Shown piece after piece: positions 7,675 through 16,692 of a stretch of DNA of 21,715 bases; within the stretch, counting starts at the first letter, position 1, and each line of letters starts with the position of its first letter. Location of the stretch: IMG/VR virus record IMGVR_UViG_3300042691_012247, positions 1 through 21,715 of that record, one strand, 5' to 3'. Source of the DNA: a virus. A model generated the notes under the pieces. The model was not told the DNA's origin. It did not search any database and saw only the letters and a program-made list of their open reading frames with translations. A program made the translations under genes and the position numbers.

Positions 7675-10600
7675 TTAGTGACACTCCCCTAATTCTTCTG
7701 TCGTCAACCTTTTTAATTGTTGACATAACTGCTTGTGCAATATCATTTGGATTTGCATTTGTCTTAGCATTTACAGTTAATGTATATGTATTATTATACA
7801 CTGTTCCACCAACAGGATCTCCGTTATTTATTTTGTTCATATTGTCTACTCCATAAGTATCTACTGCATACTTACTCATAACAAATTCTCCTGGAGTCAA
7901 CATCGCTGGGATTGTATCAGTGCCCCTTGCAAAACCACCAAGGGCAAACATCTTTGGAATAATTCCACCCTTAGCCTTATATTGAGGAGGAATAAACATA
8001 CTTCCGTTATAAACACCAGTTCCTGGAACAAGTGTCTTCTTTTGTGTTGGTGGGACTAATACTGGTAGCAGTGGTTTTGGCGTAGCCTTTGGTGTAGCCT
8101 TTGGTGCCTGAATATTATCTGGAATTCCATTTTTGTCTAAATCTTTTGGTGCTGGTACTGGTGTTGGATTGCGCTTAAAACCATTTGGGTCTGCGATATA
8201 AACAAATCCAGGGACCTTTCCACTTGGTGCTGGTGTAGGCTTTGGCGTAGGCTTTGGCGTAGCAGTTGGCTTTGCTGTCGGAGTTGGTGCGCCACTGGCC
8301 TTAAGAATTCCTTCAAGGGTAGTTGTATTTACGGTTCCGCTTGGAGTAGGGGTAGGAGTAGGTGTTGGAGTAGGTGTTGGTTCCTCGGTAGCATTTACAA
8401 TTGGCTCTGTGTTTGCTTTATCATTGTTGTAGGCATTTATTAGAGTTGGGAAAATATCTAAGGCATCTTGCATAGACTTTAAGAATTTTTCACTATTAAC
8501 CCTTGCAAGATCTACTAGGTTTTTAATTCCCTCCCAAGCCTCTCTTGTTTTTCCAAGCACGGTTAAGTTTTCAATATCTGTTTCAAGTTTGAGTTGTCTT
8601 AGTCTTAGCAACTCTGCTGCTGGCTCTAATTGTTTTTCTTCTATTTCAAAAATTTTATCTTGAAGGTCTTTAATTTCTTTTTCAAGTTCTTTTCTTGACT
8701 TTCCATCCTTTGATCTTAAATTTGATAGTTCTAGTTCTCTTGATTTTTCTACTGCCTCTTTTTCTTTTGTTACGGCATCTGCTGCTTGCTGTGCTCTCAT
8801 TTCCTGGGCAGCCCTTGCAGCAGCAGCGATATCTCCAGAGGTTAGTGCTTCAGCAAGTGTCAGTTGACCCTTTTGCTGAGCAGATATTGAGGCGTTAGCC
8901 TTTTCAACTTCATCTAAAGCCTTAATTCTTTCATCATACTTTTCATTAATCTTTTCTTCTTGGTCTGCTATTCTCTTAAGGTCTGCGTCTTTGTCATCTA
9001 TTTCAAACTGTATAAGAGAAATTTGATTTTCTGCATCTTTAATTTCTTGATTAATTTTCTTGGTGTCAATATTAAACTGAAGTTGTAGTTTAGTTTCTTG
9101 AACATCAAAAGATTCCATTGCATTGCTAAATCCTTGATCAAAAATATCTTGCATTCCAGGAATAGTAAGTTTTTTAAATTTAAGTTCTACGTTTGCCTTG
9201 TCAGTAGTTTTTTGTAATAGGTTTTTAAATCTATCATTATCTATTCCAAATTCAATCATGACTGCCTGCAGTGCTGGGCTATCAAGTATTGCACTTATTT
9301 GGTCCTTGGAGAATTGAGAAAGATTCTTTGTCATTCCTGTCAAGAGTTTTACTCTGTCATCTAGTTCTGTAGTTTCTCCAGTTGCCAAATCTATAGCAGC
9401 CATTCTTCTTTTTGCTATTGTTGCAGCATCTGCTGCCTTTACAATCTTCTTTAGTTCTTTATCTGTTAGTTTTTTATTTGCAATTGCTGCAGCAAAGGTG
9501 GCATCTGCAACTGCTTCTAGCGCAACAGACCCTTCAACGCCAGCAGCCTGTAACCTTTGTAGGGCTGTAACCTGGCTACCAATTTGTTTTGACATCTTTT
9601 CTTGATCACTGACAAAAGTTCCAAGAGCAATTGACTGTAGAGCATCTCCAATACTTTTTGCTCCATCCTTTAACTTTTTAATATTATCCTTTTCGTCAAA
9701 CTCAAATAATTTCTTCTTATGCTTTTCATATTCTTTTGGATCCATGCCAACGATAAGTTCAATTAGGTCTTCTCCTGCCCCTAGTTTTCTCATGTCATTT
9801 TCTATACCGCTATAGATATCAATTGTTTTGTTACCACCAAAAAGTTTATTTAAAGATTTAAATGATGCGTCAAAACCTTCTGTAACCTTAATTTGGTTTT
9901 TACGAACATCTCTTAGTCTTTTTAAAAGATCGTCTAAAGGTGAAGACTGAATCTTTGACCCTTCGCCTGATGGAGTCTTTGGTGGTGCTAATGCTGCAAG
10001 TCGTATTGACTCTTCCGTTACAGTATAAGGCTGGAACTGTCTGTATGCTGCAACCTGCTCGCCAATAGGTTTACCTGCATAAGATAATTTGTTATACATT
10101 GCACCATTTTGTTGCCAAAGTTTAAAATCTGGAGATGCAATGATTTCTGGGTCTGGAATATTTACTATTGTTGCAATTTCTTTTAAGTAAGTAAGTTTGT
10201 CTGTTTCACCAAGTTTGTTAAAATAGTCTGCATCAATTGCGCCCATAACATTTTCTGGTAAGAAGGTAGTCATAACCTTTATGTCTAGTCTGTCTTTGTT
10301 CTTTTCAATAGTGTCTAAAAGTCCCTGTGTTGTTGCTGCAACTGTTGGATTTTTAATATAGTAACTTATTATAGCGTTCATGTCAAATACTCCATTTGTG
10401 TTCGCTACTTCAGCAAAGAACCCTATGTATTTTGCTGCTTCTTGATCATTTGCTTTTTTAGAAACATTGGCAATAAAATCTGTTTGTAGTTTGGTGTTTG
10501 GTGTCCCATCTGGGTTTGAAAACATACCCATAACTCTTGTTGCTTCGTCTCCAGTTCTTGCACTAAAGTTAGCAATTATATCCATGTACTGCTCTTTTAC

Positions 10601-13600
10601 TTTTTTGTTATCTCCAAAATTTGTAAACAAAAATACTTGCTGGCTTGGAGTCAGTTCTCCTGTAGACATCTTAACTCTAATTAAATGCTGCTGTTCTGAT
10701 GTTAAACCAGATTCAGAAATTTGCAACTTGGCAGCATCTAGGTATTGCATCTCATCTGTGCCCTTGTATCTTTGTGTAAGTAGTTTATCTAAACCAGTAT
10801 CGATAGCCTCCCTTACGTTGCCCTTTGTTTGTCCATACTGAGTCATGATCTGTGTATTTATATCTTTTCCCTTTGTTGCTAAGGCAAGTCTATCATCATC
10901 ATAATCCTTTTGCATTTCTTTCATTTTTGTAATCTTGCCCTCAACCTCAAGTTCTTTTAACTTTTTCTGATAGTAAAGATCTAAAGAATCCATCAACTCT
11001 TGTTGCTGCTCTAGTTGCGACCTTTGAGAACCAACGTATGCACCAGACATTGCTGCTTGTTTCTTGTTTGAGTTTCTTTGGGCCATATACCCTATTCCAG
11101 CGCCAGCGATTGTTCCGATGCCTGCTCCGATAAGAGCGCCCTTTGGTCCAAGGAATGCACCTATTGTACCTCCAGCCCTAGCCCCAGCCATGGCACCTGC
11201 TCTCATTCCTAGTGCTCCCACTGCTGCTGCAGGAAGTGCTATTCCTGCTTTAGGATTCATTGCTCCAAGACCTGAAGATACAAACCCTGACTGCTGTTGC
11301 ATAGTATTAAATACGTCTGTGTTTTGTTTTGTTTTTTCATTTATCAAATCCACTCTAATCTGAAGCGGATCTTTTTCTAGGTTCTCTCCATTTGGACCTA
11401 TAATCTCATTTATATTGGCTGTAACAGAAAATCCTAACCCATAGTTTCCAGTCTTTTGCCCTATGTTTAACGCTATAGACTTTGCTTGTGATGCATCAAT
11501 GGCTCCAGACAAAACACTAGTCATTAACTGATTAGTTAGATCTGAAACTGCTCCCTTTTGATCTCCTGCTTTTAATCTTGTATTTGCTGAACTCATTAAG
11601 GCTTTACCAGTTTTGCTTTCTACAAAAGATTGTCCAAATGTTGTTTTGCCAGGCTTTGCTCCAACAAGACCAAATTTTTCTTGGCTTCTTCTTTGCATAA
11701 TTTCTCCAGCACTAACATTGCCAGCAAACTCTGCATAACCCTTTATGGCATCTTTTCCAGACCCCATATTGGTTGATAACTTTATAGCCTCATCTTGTGC
11801 TTTATCAAATTCCATTCTTAACTTTACAATAGCACCAACTACAGCCATCGCAGCAACTGCCACTAATCCCATTTTACTTCCTAGCATTGGAAGGATCATT
11901 CCAAGACCCATGAGTGGCATCATTAGTTTTTGCGACATCTCTCCTATTGCACCTGGCATCATAGAGCCCATCATTGCAATACCACCTGCTGCCATAGCCA
12001 TACCACCAAGACCCATTTTTTGAGTCTTTTGTCCATTTGCTTTTGCTTCTGCTCTCTTTGCTGCATTTTTTTCTCGTGCTGCTTTAATTGCATTTGCTAC
12101 GGTATTTTTATTAAGAACCTTTGTTGCGTTTTTCATACTTCTTGTAAAAACATTTGCCGATGCTGACATATCTTTTGTTAAACTAATTAGAGGCATACCC
12201 TTTGCTACTCTTTTTTCATTTTGCTTTCTAATTGATTTTTCTATAGCAGAAGGTGCTTCAGTTCCATACATTCTTGTTGAATTTGCTAATGCCCTTGCTT
12301 GAGACTCTACAGCCTTCTTTTCTATATTTCTTGCTACACGCTCTTGTAGGTCTGGATTAAGAATAGGCGCAGGTTTTGGAGTTGCTACAGCAATAGGTGC
12401 AGTAGGTATTAGTGGTGTCCCTGCTGCTGCTCTTTTTTCATTTTGTCTTCTAATTGATCTATCTACAGCAGATGGATTTTGATTTCCATACATTTGCATT
12501 GAGTTTTGTGCTGCTAATGATTGAGCCTTTGCAGCATCTTCTGCCATTTTCTTTGCTAAACGTTTTTGTAGGTCTGGATGAAGAATAGTTGGAGCATCTG
12601 ATTTTCCTGGAATTCTTTGTACATTACGAACTTGTGGAGCAACTTCTGCTGGAACTGTTCTGCTATCTTTACTTCTTTTCTTGGTTTTGGTTGTTCCCAT
12701 AGGGCCAGACTTTGGCTTTTTTTGTTTTCCTTTTTCATCAACGACAACTTCATTTGGTGCTATAGCAACCTTTTTACCTTTTGTATGAATTTCCCAAAGT
12801 TCTTTCCAGTCTAGGCCTCTTGCTGCTTCTAATCTTTCAATCATTGCGTTATAAGGCTTTGCTTGTGCAGCATCTAATCCAAAACCTTTTACTGTTTCTT
12901 TAAGTGCTGGAAGAACTCTTTCTATTTCAGCATTTACTGCTCTAGTATATTCCTCTGCAGTCATGCTTGATGCTATATCTTTGGTTGCTTCAAGGAAAAA
13001 AGTTTTTGCTCCTGATCCTGTAACGCCACCCAAGTTAATCTTTGCTTGGTCTGCAAAAGATCTTAGACTGTTGCTAACAACTCTTGCTTCTCCCTTTTTT
13101 GCATTGTATTGTGAGGCTTCGTCATAAATACCAGCAGGTCCTACATCTGCTAATGCATTACCACCTAGATTTCCCCTTGTAAGATCTTTGTCTCCACGAA
13201 GTGCCGAAGCAACTAACTGCCTAAAATATTGCTTACGACCTTCTTCCCCATCAGCGAACTCTGGCAAGTTAGCAAACTTTGGATCAAACGGAGACTCAAG
13301 AGCATAAGATCTTTTGCCAGTGTTAGGGTTTTCAATAACTACTATTCTTTGATCTGGAGCATCTAGTCCATGTGCTTTTCTTGCTATGATAGTTGCTCTT
13401 TGTTCTGCAAGAGCATTATCTAGATCTATCATTGGCTTTACAAATACTTGCTTGCCATCTTTTGTTTTGTACAGACCAGATACATCACGGTCAACAATAT
13501 TGCTATATCCAGTTCCCTTAGCGACATGCTCTCTGTATTCTGTTACTGGAACACTGGGATCCGCATTTCCATATAGAACAGCCCTAGCCTTTTCCAATAA

Positions 13601-16600
13601 CTTCTTTGGTGCTTTAAGTTTTGGTCCAAGACCTCCAGAGTCTGGAGTTGATCGCATTGGCTTAAACTTATTTTCTTTTTCATCAAAATATGCTGCATTT
13701 CTTTTATCTGTGAATTTCCATTCACTCATAGGTCTAATTCTTCCAGTGCCCTGCTCTGGTCTTGGACCGCTTAATTCTGGTCTATTGTAACCAACTATTC
13801 GTTTCTTTTCGTCTACCTCTACCTCAATCAGTTTGCCTGGTTCAAACTTTGCAATGTTTTCAAATGCTTTTATTACTGCAGCATTAGTCTTGGTTTCTTT
13901 TAATCTTTTTATAATATCTTCTACTGATCTAGTCTGTGAATAGGTTTTATTTGCAGTTCCCTGACCACTTACTCCCTGAGCCTCAAGAAGAGTTTTAATC
14001 GCTGAGGATGTAGTTCCCTTTTTCTCTGACAAAGCACCAAGAATACCTGATTTAGCATCTCCCATTCTTGAGTAGATTGTTTTATCATTTACAAGGGTTC
14101 CTTCTGGAAGCATTCTTAATTCTGAAAGAAGTTCTGTTCTTATTCTGTTTGTTACCATCGCTGCTTGGTTTGCACTAAGACTGGTTGGTGGCTTCATTAA
14201 GTTTCCAGTCATTGTTTCTACAGCACGTGGCTTCTGTAACTCTTCAATGTATAACTCTACAGGAGCGCCCTGCTTTTTAATTAAGTTACCTTCTTTATCT
14301 AAAATATCTTCTGCACTAATTAATTTATGTATATTTTTATCTATGTCAAAACCAATACCCGTGTATAGGTTTGCTTTTTCTTTTCCAATTCCCTTAATTC
14401 TTTCAGCATCTGAAGCAAATCTTTCAGGAACATCTTCAACATTTACAATTGTTTTATCTACTGCGTGTGCAAACTGTGTTTCTCCTGATAGCGCAACCTT
14501 TGTAGCGCCACCATTAAATCCTTGTACAGTTTGTCCTGCAATCATTCTTGCAATTACTGGTCTGTTTGATGGATCCTGTGCTGCCTTTGCTGGAATAACT
14601 GCTTCTCCAGGAGTAAGCATTGCTGGAACAGTGTCTTGGTTTCCTTGCCCTGGAACTCTTCTTGTTCCTGTTGAGTACTTTGCGCTTTGTGGTCCACCTC
14701 TTGGCATACCTCTACCAACTGGTCCAGTAAATCCAACCTGTGCTGCAATGGCTCTTCTGTATGCATTTGCAAGCATGTTTACTGCTGCTGTTTCAGATGT
14801 AAAGGTTTGTCTTAATTTTTGATGAACCTGATCAAGTGATGCTGCAACTGCAGAGGCTTCAAGTTGTTCTTTTGTTAAATAGTCTGTTTGTTGTCCTAGA
14901 ATCTGACTTGAAGAGCCTACCCTATTAAATGTAGACTTCATTGTTGCAAATAGTTTAATTATGTTTGCAACACCGTTAGCAAGCAAACCAAAAGACATGA
15001 GTGCTACTGGACCTATGGCTCCAAGTGCTACTGTTAAAATAGTTACAAACTTTTTGCTTCCATCGCTTAAGCCATTAAACTTTTCTAAAATTTTTCCTAC
15101 AAACTCAACAATAGGGGTTAGGGCTTTTAGGAACTGCTCTCCTACTGGAGCAAGGCTTACCTTTAAATCTTCTACTGCTTTCTTAAACTTATAGGAAGTT
15201 GACTCTTCAATTCTTCCCAATTCTCGCTCAGACAAAATTGCTAGTTCTTCAGTTGTAGCCTGTGTAAGTTTTAAAACTCTTGACGCTTGTGTTCCTTCTT
15301 TTGTTACGTTTTGGAACAAAGTAGATAGTCTTGAAAACTGAAACTTTCCAAACAACTGCTCGATTGCTCGTGCACGATTAAGTGGATCTAGTGTATCTAA
15401 GGCTGCTGCAAAGTCGATTACTGTTGACTTTACATCTCCAGCATTTGCTTCTACGATACCCTTGATATTTACGCCAAGGCCCATGAGCATCTTTGATGCT
15501 TTTTCAGATGGGTTAATTAAAGAAGCAAGACCAGACTTAAGGGCGTTAGCACCTTCTGATGCGTTAATTCCACCTTCCTTCATTGCTGTTAGGAAGAATG
15601 CAAGATCTTCTACATCTCCACCAAGTTGTTGAACAACTGGTCCAGCCTTTGGAATTGCAATCGTTAAATCTTCAATAGAAACAACAGTTTGGTTTTCAAC
15701 TGCGTTTAAGAAGTCAATTTTCTTTGCTAAATCTTCTGTGGCAACACCGAATGCATTTGTTACGGAGATAGTTGTTTCTAGTGCTTGCTCCTGCTCAACT
15801 CCACCAAGGACAGCAAGACGAGTTGCTTCATTGACCTGTGCAAGTAAATCTGCACCCATCTTACCCATTGCTGCTGCGTTGGCAGCCATCTCCATAGTTT
15901 TTTCTACTGCAACTCCATACTTTGTATACTCTTTTGCAAGTAACTGAATGTTTTTAACCATCTTGTCAGTTTCTTCTTGAGTGGTAAACATTTCACCATA
16001 GACACGCTTAAACCTAATTGCCTGCTCTTCAAGTTTCATAAATGTCTTAGCAGCGGTTGAGCCAAGCATTACGAGAGGTATTGTAAAACCAACCATCAAC
16101 TGGCGACCAGCCCACTGGGTGTTCTTACCAAAGTTTAGAAGATTAGTTGAGCCTTGCTTTAGCAACTGATTTAAAAGTTGTTGCTTTTGTGCTGCCATGG
16201 CAGTTTGTGTACCAAGGTTTTGCATATCTAAAGTGAGAGGTCTTACTGCGATAGACTGTAGAGCACCATTGGCTCCACGACCCAACTTAATATACTGAGT
16301 CTGAATATCTTTTACACGCTCACGGACTACTTTATTTATAGTCTCAAATTCAGACCTAAAAAGTCTACCAAAAGTTTTTGTTGCTGCACCCGTGTATCTA
16401 AAGTACTCTCTGGATGTTAGTTTATTTTTTTCTAGTGAATCAGTAAACGCTTCTGTACTTGATCGTACTGTACGCATAGATGCCTGGAACTGTCCAGTGG
16501 CATTTATTGCGTTCATCAAGTTTTGTGCTTGATTTGCTGCTACCGCATTTGCTGCAGTACCAGACTTTGCCATTTGTGTATGGAAGGCTGATATTTGACG

Positions 16601-16675
16601 CTGTAGCAGTTTTAAACTTGCTAGAGCATCCGACGTATCAATATTTACATGAATATTGGATTGAACATCAGCCAT
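7664..16675 (-). CDS. Tail tape measure protein (3003 aa) with internal kinase-like domain
   Basis: It sets tail length and is expected to be ejected into the cell during infection. Residues about 190-520 match the PhageMin_Tail/TP901 type tape measure core, with AMGKMGADLLAQVNEAT and AFFLTAMKEGGINASEG. Hydrophobic stretches lie at 543-576, 1555-1618 and 1810-1864; the last is a Gly/Ala zipper. The motif PAMLTPGE occurs twice (near 685 and 2923). A kinase-like domain lies at about 1040-1300, two related 60-residue repeats at 1364-1423 and 1438-1497, coiled coils at about 2530-2710, and Pro-Thr-rich linkers at 2765-2870. The start at 16675 has AAGAGGTG 7 nt upstream; an ATG 4 bases earlier opens only a three-codon frame. 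It follows the chaperones as expected. No lytic transglycosylase or peptidase motif was recognised. Confidence 0.93.
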   Translation of the reverse strand: MADVQSNIHVNIDTSDALASLKLLQRQISAFHTQMAKSGTAANAVAANQAQNLMNAINATGQFQASMRTVRSSTEAFTDSLEKNKLTSREYFRYTGAATKTFGRLFRSEFETINKVVRERVKDIQTQYIKLGRGANGALQSIAVRPLTLDMQNLGTQTAMAAQKQQLLNQLLKQGSTNLLNFGKNTQWAGRQLMVGFTIPLVMLGSTAAKTFMKLEEQAIRFKRVYGEMFTTQEETDKMVKNIQLLAKEYTKYGVAVEKTMEMAANAAAMGKMGADLLAQVNEATRLAVLGGVEQEQALETTISVTNAFGVATEDLAKKIDFLNAVENQTVVSIEDLTIAIPKAGPVVQQLGGDVEDLAFFLTAMKEGGINASEGANALKSGLASLINPSEKASKMLMGLGVNIKGIVEANAGDVKSTVIDFAAALDTLDPLNRARAIEQLFGKFQFSRLSTLFQNVTKEGTQASRVLKLTQATTEELAILSERELGRIEESTSYKFKKAVEDLKVSLAPVGEQFLKALTPIVEFVGKILEKFNGLSDGSKKFVTILTVALGAIGPVALMSFGLLANGVANIIKLFATMKSTFNRVGSSSQILGQQTDYLTKEQLEASAVAASLDQVHQKLRQTFTSETAAVNMLANAYRRAIAAQVGFTGPVGRGMPRGGPQSAKYSTGTRRVPGQGNQDTVPAMLTPGEAVIPAKAAQDPSNRPVIARMIAGQTVQGFNGGATKVALSGETQFAHAVDKTIVNVEDVPERFASDAERIKGIGKEKANLYTGIGFDIDKNIHKLISAEDILDKEGNLIKKQGAPVELYIEELQKPRAVETMTGNLMKPPTSLSANQAAMVTNRIRTELLSELRMLPEGTLVNDKTIYSRMGDAKSGILGALSEKKGTTSSAIKTLLEAQGVSGQGTANKTYSQTRSVEDIIKRLKETKTNAAVIKAFENIAKFEPGKLIEVEVDEKKRIVGYNRPELSGPRPEQGTGRIRPMSEWKFTDKRNAAYFDEKENKFKPMRSTPDSGGLGPKLKAPKKLLEKARAVLYGNADPSVPVTEYREHVAKGTGYSNIVDRDVSGLYKTKDGKQVFVKPMIDLDNALAEQRATIIARKAHGLDAPDQRIVVIENPNTGKRSYALESPFDPKFANLPEFADGEEGRKQYFRQLVASALRGDKDLTRGNLGGNALADVGPAGIYDEASQYNAKKGEARVVSNSLRSFADQAKINLGGVTGSGAKTFFLEATKDIASSMTAEEYTRAVNAEIERVLPALKETVKGFGLDAAQAKPYNAMIERLEAARGLDWKELWEIHTKGKKVAIAPNEVVVDEKGKQKKPKSGPMGTTKTKKRSKDSRTVPAEVAPQVRNVQRIPGKSDAPTILHPDLQKRLAKKMAEDAAKAQSLAAQNSMQMYGNQNPSAVDRSIRRQNEKRAAAGTPLIPTAPIAVATPKPAPILNPDLQERVARNIEKKAVESQARALANSTRMYGTEAPSAIEKSIRKQNEKRVAKGMPLISLTKDMSASANVFTRSMKNATKVLNKNTVANAIKAAREKNAAKRAEAKANGQKTQKMGLGGMAMAAGGIAMMGSMMPGAIGEMSQKLMMPLMGLGMILPMLGSKMGLVAVAAMAVVGAIVKLRMEFDKAQDEAIKLSTNMGSGKDAIKGYAEFAGNVSAGEIMQRRSQEKFGLVGAKPGKTTFGQSFVESKTGKALMSSANTRLKAGDQKGAVSDLTNQLMTSVLSGAIDASQAKSIALNIGQKTGNYGLGFSVTANINEIIGPNGENLEKDPLQIRVDLINEKTKQNTDVFNTMQQQSGFVSSGLGAMNPKAGIALPAAAVGALGMRAGAMAGARAGGTIGAFLGPKGALIGAGIGTIAGAGIGYMAQRNSNKKQAAMSGAYVGSQRSQLEQQQELMDSLDLYYQKKLKELEVEGKITKMKEMQKDYDDDRLALATKGKDINTQIMTQYGQTKGNVREAIDTGLDKLLTQRYKGTDEMQYLDAAKLQISESGLTSEQQHLIRVKMSTGELTPSQQVFLFTNFGDNKKVKEQYMDIIANFSARTGDEATRVMGMFSNPDGTPNTKLQTDFIANVSKKANDQEAAKYIGFFAEVANTNGVFDMNAIISYYIKNPTVAATTQGLLDTIEKNKDRLDIKVMTTFLPENVMGAIDADYFNKLGETDKLTYLKEIATIVNIPDPEIIASPDFKLWQQNGAMYNKLSYAGKPIGEQVAAYRQFQPYTVTEESIRLAALAPPKTPSGEGSKIQSSPLDDLLKRLRDVRKNQIKVTEGFDASFKSLNKLFGGNKTIDIYSGIENDMRKLGAGEDLIELIVGMDPKEYEKHKKKLFEFDEKDNIKKLKDGAKSIGDALQSIALGTFVSDQEKMSKQIGSQVTALQRLQAAGVEGSVALEAVADATFAAAIANKKLTDKELKKIVKAADAATIAKRRMAAIDLATGETTELDDRVKLLTGMTKNLSQFSKDQISAILDSPALQAVMIEFGIDNDRFKNLLQKTTDKANVELKFKKLTIPGMQDIFDQGFSNAMESFDVQETKLQLQFNIDTKKINQEIKDAENQISLIQFEIDDKDADLKRIADQEEKINEKYDERIKALDEVEKANASISAQQKGQLTLAEALTSGDIAAAARAAQEMRAQQAADAVTKEKEAVEKSRELELSNLRSKDGKSRKELEKEIKDLQDKIFEIEEKQLEPAAELLRLRQLKLETDIENLTVLGKTREAWEGIKNLVDLARVNSEKFLKSMQDALDIFPTLINAYNNDKANTEPIVNATEEPTPTPTPTPTPTPSGTVNTTTLEGILKASGAPTPTAKPTATPKPTPKPTPAPSGKVPGFVYIADPNGFKRNPTPVPAPKDLDKNGIPDNIQAPKATPKATPKPLLPVLVPPTQKKTLVPGTGVYNGSMFIPPQYKAKGGIIPKMFALGGFARGTDTIPAMLTPGEFVMSKYAVDTYGVDNMNKINNGDPVGGTVYNNTYTLTVNAKTNANPNDIAQAVMSTIKKVDDRRIRGVSLNGR
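7877..7918 (-). other. Second PAMLTPGE motif in the tape measure (residues 2920-2933)
   Basis: The reading is DTIPAMLTPGEFVM, preceded by GGFARG. This is the common phage tape measure motif of the form G-x-D-x-(V/I)-P-A-M-L-x-P-G-E. It sits between the Pro-rich linkers and a short beta-like C-terminus, and matches the copy near residue 681. Confidence 0.7.
8066..8383 (-). repeat. Pro-Thr/Lys-Pro-rich linker region encoded by short repeats
   Basis: Residues 2765-2870 of the tape measure contain an alternating Pro-Thr run (about 2766-2777), then TPKPTPKPTP-type repeats (about 2798-2816) and KATPKATPKP (2859-2868). The DNA shows 6-base periodicity (GGTGTT/GGAGTA-like on the plus strand). Between the repeats, DLDKNGIPDNI (2845-2855) resembles a calcium-binding thrombospondin type 3 or EF-loop sequence. 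Such linkers are extended and flexible, and repeats of this kind can change length by slippage. Confidence 0.75.
11084..11248 (-). other. Gly/Ala-zipper hydrophobic segment of the tape measure (residues 1810-1864)
   Basis: About 55 residues are made almost wholly of Gly, Ala, Ile, Leu and Met with GxxxG spacing, e.g. GAGIGTIAGAGIG. This pattern forms tightly packed membrane helices. In tape measure proteins such segments are thought to enter the host inner membrane during DNA entry. The function is inferred from composition. Confidence 0.6.
12185..12586 (-). repeat. Imperfect tandem duplication inside the tape measure
   Basis: Copy 1 is residues 1364-1423 (12407-12586) and copy 2 is residues 1438-1497 (12185-12364), 74 residues apart. 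By eye 32 of 60 positions are identical. Both begin I-L-x-P-D-L-Q-x-R, contain M-Y-G-x-x-x-P-S-A, and end S-I-R-x-Q-N-E-K-R-x-A-x-G-x-P-L-I. The spacer is Pro/Ala-rich. The unit is charged and probably helical. Confidence 0.85.
12776..13558 (-). other. Kinase-like domain within the tape measure (about residues 1040-1300)
   Basis: The N-lobe candidate contains SGLYKTKDGKQVFVKP (1066-1081), which resembles a glycine-containing strand pair ending in the ATP-anchoring lysine (K1080). AEQRATIIARKAHGL follows, with E1091 as a candidate for the helix-C glutamate. A hinge-like strand RSYALESPF (1122-1130) comes next. GDKDLTRGNLGG (1161-1172) has D1164 and N1169 at the same spacing as the DLKPEN catalytic loop of protein kinases and the D-x-H-x-x-N loop of PI3/4-kinases. 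GIYDEAS (1182-1188) gives a candidate metal-binding D1185, as in HipA-type kinases. The remaining part is helical. The family call is mine by pattern; activity is unproven. Confidence 0.5.
14591..14635 (-). other. First PAMLTPGE motif in the tape measure (residues 681-695)
   Basis: The reading is DTVPAMLTPGEAVIP, preceded by a Gly/Arg/Pro-rich stretch (about 650-680). It is the same motif as at residues 2920-2933. It marks the end of the N-terminal tape measure core and the start of the accessory insert carrying the kinase-like domain. Confidence 0.7.
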
Positions 16676-16692
16676 CCATTAACACCTCTTAT

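Noticed and set aside
8335-8382. Short tandem repeats as a CRISPR or intergenic repeat array
   Set aside because: They are in frame within the tape measure and simply encode the alternating Pro-Thr run.
13386-13790. Open frame of 134 codons on the plus strand
   Set aside because: It is antisense to the kinase-like region of the tape measure, with no start signal and no family resemblance; a shadow frame.
14247-14822. Open frame of 191 codons on the plus strand inside the tape measure gene
   Set aside because: It is fully antisense to the tape measure, is rich in Ser/Pro/Cys as expected from a reversed Ala/Gly/Thr-rich gene, and has no Shine-Dalgarno or recognisable domain.
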